Assembly (NCBI GenBank): GCA_002224055.1
Contig: AZLU01000091.1
Location: 1 to 64,000, forward strand
DNA length: 64,000 nt
Direction of reading: 5' to 3'
Source: Pezizomycotina sp. ARF18
Lineage: Eukaryota > Ascomycota
The translations under genes were made by a program, and so were the position numbers. Positions 57,933 through 64,000 of the stretch are shown here, piece after piece. Below the pieces are notes generated by a model, which saw nothing but the letters and a program-made list of their open reading frames with translations, was not told the DNA's origin and searched no databases. Each line of letters starts with the position of its first letter. Positions within the stretch are counted from its first letter, which is position 1.

Positions 57933-58040
57933 TATATAAGGGAGCCCAATCCCCCTCCATCAGACATTAAGCAACTCAATCTACATCCACTTCCATGGTG
58001 TCCCAACACTCTTTTTTGTTTTTCATAAGCCTCGCACCAA
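57933..58040 (+). CDS. possible tiny secreted peptide with TATA promoter
   Basis: TATATAAG at 57933-57940 is followed 54 bp later by an ATG (57994) encoding a 23-residue hydrophobic peptide ('MVSQHSFLFFISLAPK') that ends in a stop. The layout TATA, short leader, signal-like start is that of the neighbouring secreted genes, but the peptide is too short to be convincing and may be the broken start of a longer gene. Confidence 0.2.
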
Positions 58041-58430
58041 AAACATGCGCAGCTAATAAACCCTAATGATGCCAGCATAATAAAACCCGAAGACCTGCAC
58101 CGTCATTGCCAAAAAAAAGAATTAAAAAAAAGAATCCTGGGTTTTAAGCTCACCCCTAAGCTAGGGAATATTTGTAAAGCCACCTTTACGATTCCAATCA
58201 TTATCAGCTAAGTGCTGGATAGTATAATACCCCGGATGAACTAGAAACGGGAGCTTATAAGTGGCGTAGTACGAATCTCCAAGTTTCAATATATAGTTTT
58301 TATATTACCCGTCGGAACATAATGCATCCCAATCCTTGGCCTTGCGCATTGATATCAGTAAGGCGCAGAGCTTTGTTTCAAGATTCCTAGTTCTCAAGAC
58401 TGAAATGGCGATCAAAACTAATGACATCTG

Positions 58431-58497
58431 CTTGAACTTGCGGCCGTTCGGGCGATGCCGGCGTATTTCACCGATGTTGAGCCGGGCCTCGCCAGAA
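58431..58497. repeat. secreted-family upstream box, copy 1
   Basis: Contains TTGCGGCCG, GGCGATG and GATGTTGAGCCGGGC in the same order as copies at 62112-62180 and 63693-63769. Lies about 0.8 kb upstream (minus strand) of the decayed copy at 57440-57660. Confidence 0.55.
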
Positions 58498-59369
58498 AGA
58501 ATTAACAGCAAGATGCGGAGTCTTGCTTCATCAATAAATCTGATCAACTTTCAAACCCTGATCGATTCAGTTGTGATTTACCCAATCCGAACCCCTAATC
58601 TTTCTAATCGATCGTGGAATACGGCTAAGTTTTTTTTTTTTTTTTTTAGAGCTAGATATTCTGAGTAGACCAGCATCTTGAGGCAACGGATGTGTAATCC
58701 AGTATTGGAACAAAAGGTAATTTATATAGCCGTTTCCCGATATAATAGCTGCAGCCGAGACAAATTGGGCAATGCTTTTCTGGAAACAATCAGCATGGGG
58801 TTTTGCGGTTTCCAACCTTCTCTCGACGAGTGATACTTATCATAAATAAATTGGTGGATGGCCTATAACCGGAATACAGCCGTCGTTGCTAAAAACCCAA
58901 AAGCCGGGATTACATCACAATCCCGCACATCTTGTTTCGGAGCCTTCGGCTATTCGCAGGTGGCACCGATAGCACCGACGGCTGCGAATAAAACTGTTAT
59001 TCTAGATGCGGTAATTATATAATTTCCCCACCTTCGACGCAAATGTGCTAATAATACTACATTATAGAAGTAGATTGTCTTTTTAGACGTTAATCTTATA
59101 ATATCTAGCTTTCCGCGTATTTTATATAATTATACTTTATTAAGTTTAAGCCGTATTAAGGCGACCCTTAAATTTACGTTAGTTTATATGGGATTTTACG
59201 TTTTTTATATATATTTTAGTAGGAATCATAGGTTAGACTTATATCTGTTTAAACCTAACTAAGATTGACTGTTTAGTATACGCGAAGGGTATAGGGATAT
59301 TGAGAAACGACACTATCTAATGGCTGTGGGGATGATAGATTTGCCGTTGGTCGAAGTCCGATAAAGGGA

Positions 59370-59690
59370 TGACATAAAGATGTTAGTAGTCTGTAGATAG
59401 GGACATAGGATATCATATACCTGCAAAGACGCTAGACGTCCTTATAAATGCTCTATATAAAGATGTCGATGTTCAACATAGAGATATCGATAGCTAATAT
59501 AAAGATGTTGATGATAGAGATATTAGTACTCTATAAATGGGATATTAGTACTATATATGAGGATACCGATGTCCAATATAGAGATGTCAATAGCTAATAT
59601 AAAGATACTAGTACTCTATAAATAGGATTTAGTATTGTTGTAGGAATGTTAGTACTTTATATATAGATATTAATATTCTATAGGAGATGT
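59370..59690. repeat. degenerate AT-rich tandem repeat
   Basis: Units such as AAAGATGTCGATGTTCAACA and TAGAGATATCGATAGCTAAT recur with substitutions, e.g. near 59458-59520 and 59560-59620, with a TTAGTACTCTATAAAT spacer. The unit length is irregular. Confidence 0.5.
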
Positions 59691-59934
59691 TAAGAAAAGA
59701 AAGTAGAAAGAATTGTAAAGAACTATTTGATTTAGTATTACAATATTATAATATTATAAATTGGGTGAGAAAAGGGGAAATTGCATATAGAAAGCGTATT
59801 GTTTTAATTTTCCTAATTAAGAATACGTGTTTCTATTGTCCAGCTCCTCTATATAAATTTATATGTCCGGTCTAAAATAACGGAAATATTCGATCTTGTG
59901 TGAGAAAATCTCAATACACGGCTCTATAAGTAGG

Positions 59935-60105
59935 GGTAAAAATAATAGAAAATTTTCTCCTATACCCTTTAACTATAATAAAAACTCTGTGATATATACT
60001 TCTTAATTTTATATTGCGTAGCTATAGTAAAAATAGGGTTTAGCGTCTCGGAGCTTTATTATAGTTAAACGAGCTGGGAGAAAGTTTTTATCGTTTTTGC
60101 CTCCG
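59935..60105. repeat. imperfect inverted repeat inside AT-rich element
   Basis: About 60 bp at 59935-60000 pairs with 60045-60105. The core TTTAACTATAATAAA is identical, and most other differences are C/T or G/A transitions. Confidence 0.6.
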
Positions 60106-60184
60106 ATGCATGCGAAGACATGAAAGTGAAAGAATTTTTTAGAATTTGGCCTGCCCCTACAAAAAGCTTGTCGGGATTGTGACG

Positions 60185-61233
60185 TACTTCAGTTTAAAGC
60201 CCACCTCATACTAGTTACACAAGCTCAACCATGATCTACGGATTTGATAAGACACCTCTGTGAAACTAAAACATGGCTTCTAGGAGGATTGGCATGGAGT
60301 TCGGACGTTAAAGCTCTATAGGTGCATTGGAGAAGGGGGTTGGTGGCTTGGTGCATAATATCGATGAGGCGTGGGTGTAGGTCTTATATTTTCTCGCTAT
60401 CAAACGGTGGTCGGGAACGCCACCAATCAGTTTCACTGCGGTCATCATGCAATGCCAAGCGCTGTCGGTGATATTAGGGAGGCTTTCGTCGGAAAATTAT
60501 AGGTGATATTGACGGATTTTGAGCCGCAAGGCCGTTGTATCGAGTGGCAAGGCAGATGGGAATGTTGAAAAATCCCTTTAGGCTTTTCCTTACATTTTTG
60601 TATCTTTATTCCAGCATACAGTAAACCTAGTAGATCAAGTCATAAGATCTCGAAAAAAAAATTTTTTTTTAATACAATAACTGGCTTTAGCCCAAAGTCA
60701 AAGTCAGTCGGATCTGTGAAAAAAAAAAAAAATGAAAATGACGAAGTGCGCATTGCAAGTTCTTAGGCTCACGACTCAGTCGCCTACCTTTATCGGCCCC
60801 TTTTGAAGGCGGGAAGCTTCGCGATAAATATTGCAAAGGCACATTTGATATTCACTGACATTCTCTCCAAATTATCCATAAATAATGAAAATTGGGTGCG
60901 TGAATTCAACTCTATCGTCTGGGTAAACCATCCAATGGCTGTTATTGTTGATAATTGTTCGCGTGCTCTTGCCCATCCCCAGGCTAACATTTGAATTTAT
61001 GTGCAGGTGACTAAATGTATCAAATCAAAAGAATAAATGGGAAGAAAAGAAGACCCTAGCTCGGCCGTCACTAGAAGATATAAATAAGGGGGAAAAGGGG
61101 ACAGAAATATGAGGTTCAATGAATACGCTAGTCTTTATAGCTATGGAGTGGAAGCGCCTTGCCATGTAACTGAAACATTTCAGTGATGTCTTCAAGACTT
61201 AATGATTAAATACTTCGGTTATCGAGGAGGGTC
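60185..61233. other. intergenic, no gene recognised
   Basis: Contains A8/T10 (60653-60670) and A-run (60719-60732) tracts. No coding motif recognised. Confidence 0.4.
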
Positions 61234-61373
61234 TTACGATGGAGTTGATGTTTTTACTGCCGAAGCGGAGGTCTTGGTGGGACTTTCCGTATGTGTAGTA
61301 GTAGCGTTGGTGAAACCGGACATGAAAGCGCTGAAGGCGAAGAGGAAGCGAAGGAGGAAGTTGAGGCCTTCAT
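61234..61373 (-). CDS. member of the small secreted family
   Basis: From ATG 61373 the peptide starts 'MKASTSS' and, with one frame change, shows a secretory helix and 'FLFAFSAFMSGFTNATTTHT' followed by a Ser/Thr-rich tail, about 46 residues. It closely parallels 'VYLFAVGVIMSGFTAATTQV' of the gene at 63160-63484: identical 'MSGFT.ATT' and the same start. This points to recent duplication. No cysteines are present in the short tail. Function unknown; probably secreted. Confidence 0.5.
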
Positions 61374-62111
61374 TTTTCTCTTTCCTACGAAGGTGGGACT
61401 GTTTTCGAAAGTTGATGGAGAACGGATTAATTAGACAGTCTTGTTATTTTGGACGGTATTTTTGCTGACTACCTGGGAGGAAATAATGAGATTGTTGATA
61501 CAGTGAACTTGGGTCCCGAGCTGGGGGAACCACCGGTTTTATATAATTATCCACTCGATATATGATCGATACCCCGCCCAAGATTGCTATTGAAAGGGTG
61601 TACTAGGAGATGATCGGTACGACAACAATCTTCATACCGCCGTCTTGATTTTTCTCGTTTTCTCTCTTCCTGCTTCTTCCCCATTTCCTAGCAAGACTTG
61701 CACAACGAGGCATGGGCAGCTACGTGCGGCATCCACGTTTTAATTGGAGTATACCTGCCATTCCCAGACTGCCAGTAGCTTAAGGTTGCGAAAGCCTAGC
61801 GGCTAAAAGCTAGATATGCATACAAATTCAATAATTACTAACTACGGGCTAGGTAGGAAGATAACCCTGTAGAACCCTAAATTGATTCTTAGGTTCTCAA
61901 TTTTGTTTTCTTTTGGATTCCTGGAAATTTTTTTTTTTTTTTTTTTTAATCTGAGGCGCTGATTACAAAAGTTTGAGTCTCGAGATTTAAGGTTAATTTA
62001 TCCGAGAGAAGATGTTGTGGTACATGTACGTGGCTTTCCGCATGATAATGATAAGGCATAGATATATGTTTCAGGATTCCCAAACGGCGGTTAGAAGATT
62101 CGATGAATAAG
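61374..62111. other. intergenic, upstream of secreted-family gene
   Basis: T-run of about 18 at 61930-61947. No gene seen. Confidence 0.4.
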
Positions 62112-62180
62112 ATCTGCTGCGGTTTGCGGCCGATCAGGTATTGCGGGGCGATACCGGTGACATCAAGCCGGGCTTAGTTA
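62112..62180. repeat. secreted-family upstream box, copy 2
   Basis: TTTGCGGCCGATCAGG, GCGGGGCGATACCGGTGACA and TCAAGCCGGGC match copies 1 and 3 in order and spacing. Confidence 0.6.
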
Positions 62181-63159
62181 GCTGAATTAGACCAGCGAAT
62201 AAAAATGTACGGTAAAAATTGAAACTTGAAAAAATAACTATCAAATCTAAAAGATAATAATTATAATGCATAACTGTAGACGATCCACAACCCTAAAACT
62301 ACGGTATATAGATCTTGATAGAGCCCTCGAATTTCTTTAAGGCATCAAATAAGTCATTTATGTAGAGTCAAGTTTGGATTCTTACATATAAATCCCGAGG
62401 TTCATAGAAACGTTGTTGTAACTGTATTGTTGTAGAAGGGATGAGCATCCGCTGATAATAATGCAGAATGATTAAGTATAAAAGAGCTTATCATTGGTTA
62501 GTGGGTAGAATTCTATAACTTTGTTATCCATCTATTTCCTCCCCAGGCCCGATGAATTCCTGTCAGGGTCCAGCGAGACTACCAATATTTGCAAACGTTT
62601 CGCTATTAATCAAGCAGTGCAAAATTAATAAATAACATTTATCTTATTCTTATTAAATTGCATGTTTTACTAACGATGGGAGCAAAAAAGATGAAACATA
62701 TCAGGGAAGTTTCAGAATAAACGCTGATGTTATAAAAAGAGGGAAAGTAGTTGAGGGCTACCTCAGTATGTACATATTTCATCGAGAAAAGATTGATCAG
62801 AAATTGAAGAAAGACAAAAAAAAAAAGGGCAAAAGTAGAGGGAAAGCTAAAAGAGAATGAAGTTCGTGAAAGACAGAAATAGAAAGGAAAAACAATGAAG
62901 ATATACGGTACAGACACTCGTCATTTAAGGACAAATTCCGAGTTATCTCGGCTGCTCTGTTAGCGCTAACGAACCGACGGTGCTCGTTATTACTATTTAC
63001 ACCGCCCCACCAGTTGGTCTTTTGAGAACAACACTTAATGGTCCCACCAGGCACCGCTGTAGAATCAAGAGAATGTTAGCATTCGAATGCACTAAAACGA
63101 ATGAAACATAGCAGGAGAAAAGGAAGCGATAGGCGTGAGTAGAGAGAAAACTAGAATGA
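62181..63159. other. intergenic, AT-rich, no gene recognised
   Basis: No coding motif on either strand. Confidence 0.4.
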
Positions 63160-63484
63160 ATTTCAGCCAGTACGAACCTCCAGGCGGTTTACAAAGTCCA
63201 CTGCGAGGCTCGATTTTATTAGAGGCCTTTCCGGTCTCGGCCTTCCCGGTGGTAGGGTCGAGGGATGAATTCAGGAATTGGCGCCGGCGTTGCGCTTGCG
63301 GTCGAAGCAGTAGGGGATGGTATCTTCACGAGGGTACTCCTTTCTCCGACGGTCGGAATCGCCCGTCGGAAAGGGCGGGAGCAGACGAAGTCGCGGTCGG
63401 AACCTGAGTAGTAGCAGCAGTGAAGCCGGACATGATGACGCCGACGGCGAAGAGGTACACGGAGGTAGAAGTTGAAATCTTCAT
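63160..63484 (-). CDS. member of the small secreted family, longest copy
   Basis: ATG at 63484 opens a 52-residue frame with a signal peptide: 'MKISTSTSVYLFAVGVIMSG' and 'FTAATTQVPTATSSAPALSD', stop at 63326-63328. The reading continues in another frame with 'CFDRKRNAGANS' and a tail ending near 63160 that aligns with the copy at 57440-57660. A minus-strand TATAAAA lies at 63653-63659, about 170 bp upstream, with upstream box copy 3 just beyond. Probably secreted; function unknown. Confidence 0.55.
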
Positions 63485-63652
63485 TGTGTCTTATTTCTAG
63501 CGATTTTAATTTATAATTATAAAAGTTATGTGAAAGTACAATCGGACGGAGGCGTGTGAAGGAAGGTTTTTTTGGCTGGATGTTCTGCGTTTACTACAGG
63601 AAAGCGTCGATGGTTCGATGAAAAGGACTCCAGGACGGGAAGAAGGGCTCGC

Positions 63653-63659
63653 TTTTATA
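63653..63659 (-). promoter_or_regulatory. TATA box of secreted-family gene
   Basis: TATAAAA on the minus strand about 170 bp upstream of the ATG at 63484. Confidence 0.45.
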
Positions 63660-63692
63660 GCTCTTGTACTCCGGAAAATGCCATGAATGGCA

Positions 63693-63769
63693 CCTGCTGC
63701 GGGGTTGTGGACTGCGGCCGATTAGGCGACGCGGGGCGATGTCGCTGACATTGAGCGGGCCTTCCTCGC
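63693..63769. repeat. secreted-family upstream box, copy 3
   Basis: CTGCGGCCGATTAGGCG, GCGGGGCGATGTCGCTGACA and TTGAGCGGGCC, matching copies 1 and 2. Confidence 0.6.
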
Positions 63770-63886
63770 AAAGTTTGTTTGACATTTATAAGTTTAATCC
63801 ACTTATTTGCTTTCCGTAGCGTAGATTTGAATTGAAATTAATGAAAAGCTATTAATGTTGAACTGCTATGATTATTTTCTTATGGA

Positions 63887-63888
63887 AC

Positions 63889-63919
<31 letters not shown>

Positions 63920-63938
63920 ATTTATTTATTTATTTATT
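63887..63938. repeat. (TTTA)n microsatellite
   Basis: About 13 TTTA units with one interruption near the window end. Confidence 0.9.
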
Positions 63939-64000
63939 AACTTCGATATATCGGCGGGATTCTCTTGTAGCTAGGTTACTACCGGCGATATATAACGAAC

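Larger units (their letters stand above)
58913..60184. mobile_element. decayed TA-flanked mariner/pogo-like DNA transposon
   Basis: Ends match as inverted repeats: left CATCACAATCCCG (58913), right reverse-complement CGTCACAATCCCG (ending 60184), with partial similarity further in. Both ends are flanked by TA (58911-58912 and 60185-60186), the usual Tc1/mariner target. The interior of about 1.27 kb is strongly AT-rich with no transposase frame, as expected after mutation by RIP or for a non-autonomous copy. An internal inverted repeat and a degenerate tandem tract sit inside. Family assignment rests on the TA flank and ends only. Confidence 0.5.

Noticed and set aside
58913-60184. LTR or other virus-like element in the AT-rich block
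   Set aside because: No direct terminal repeats and no recognisable coding motif. The ends are inverted and TA-flanked, pointing to a plain DNA transposon.
63887-63938. Telomeric or centromeric repeat at the window end
   Set aside because: The unit is TTTA, a simple microsatellite. No TTAGGG-type array is present.

Overview
The window looks like an accessory region of a filamentous ascomycete (Pezizomycotina). Evidence: short GT-AG introns (about 60-140 bp) with TACTAAC-type branch sites, GC-rich exons in AT-rich spacers, fungal 7TM proteins of the SAT4/rhodopsin-like family, a two-half CHR chromate transporter, a fungal purple acid phosphatase and small secreted proteins. No rRNA, tRNA, CRISPR or prokaryotic operon structure was seen. 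The species cannot be named from the sequence.

The dominant feature is a dispersed array of at least 18 BTB/POZ genes or gene remnants on both strands (0.7-15 kb, 24-33 kb, 37-38 kb, 52-56 kb). Most share one plan: a short variable first exon, an intron immediately before the '(F/S)DL' start of the BTB fold, the BTB domain, a variable linker and a C-terminal helical signature around '[VM]xx[FLI]xxNxxxAxxLLxx[LF]'. Two subfamilies can be separated: one with '(F)TDL...MADYFDaPELKKA' and one with 'SDLTL...VHKAvLAn...FlYSgkF...'. Two F-box genes (20.2-21.0 kb and 38.9-40.5 kb) lie among them, so the region is rich in putative ubiquitin-ligase adaptor genes.

Other genes: purple acid phosphatase (15.2-17.0 kb, minus), a SAT4-type 7TM protein (21.8-23.0 kb, plus), a Cys-containing secreted protein (33.7-34.1 kb, minus), the chromate transporter (35.1-36.9 kb, plus), a second SAT4-type protein (43.2-44.9 kb, plus), a clean two-exon secreted protein (49.4-50.0 kb, plus) and several very short secreted proteins from 53.5 kb to the end. 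Three of these belong to one small family (57.5, 61.3, 63.4 kb). Similar boxes of about 55-75 bp lie upstream of these three.

Mobile DNA is limited. A 611-bp MULE-like non-autonomous element (46388-46998) has about 89-bp inverted ends and a 9-bp target duplication. A decayed, TA-flanked mariner/pogo-like element (58913-60184) has an AT-rich interior. No LTR element or virus-like element was recognised.

Almost every gene, including the metabolic ones, has its frame broken by single-base length changes, often in short C, G, A or T runs, while the protein sequence on either side stays well conserved. This could reflect uncorrected sequencing indels or real decay of a birth-and-death family. The sequence alone cannot decide. 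Exon ends given here are therefore approximate, and calls describe protein similarity across frames rather than intact ORFs.
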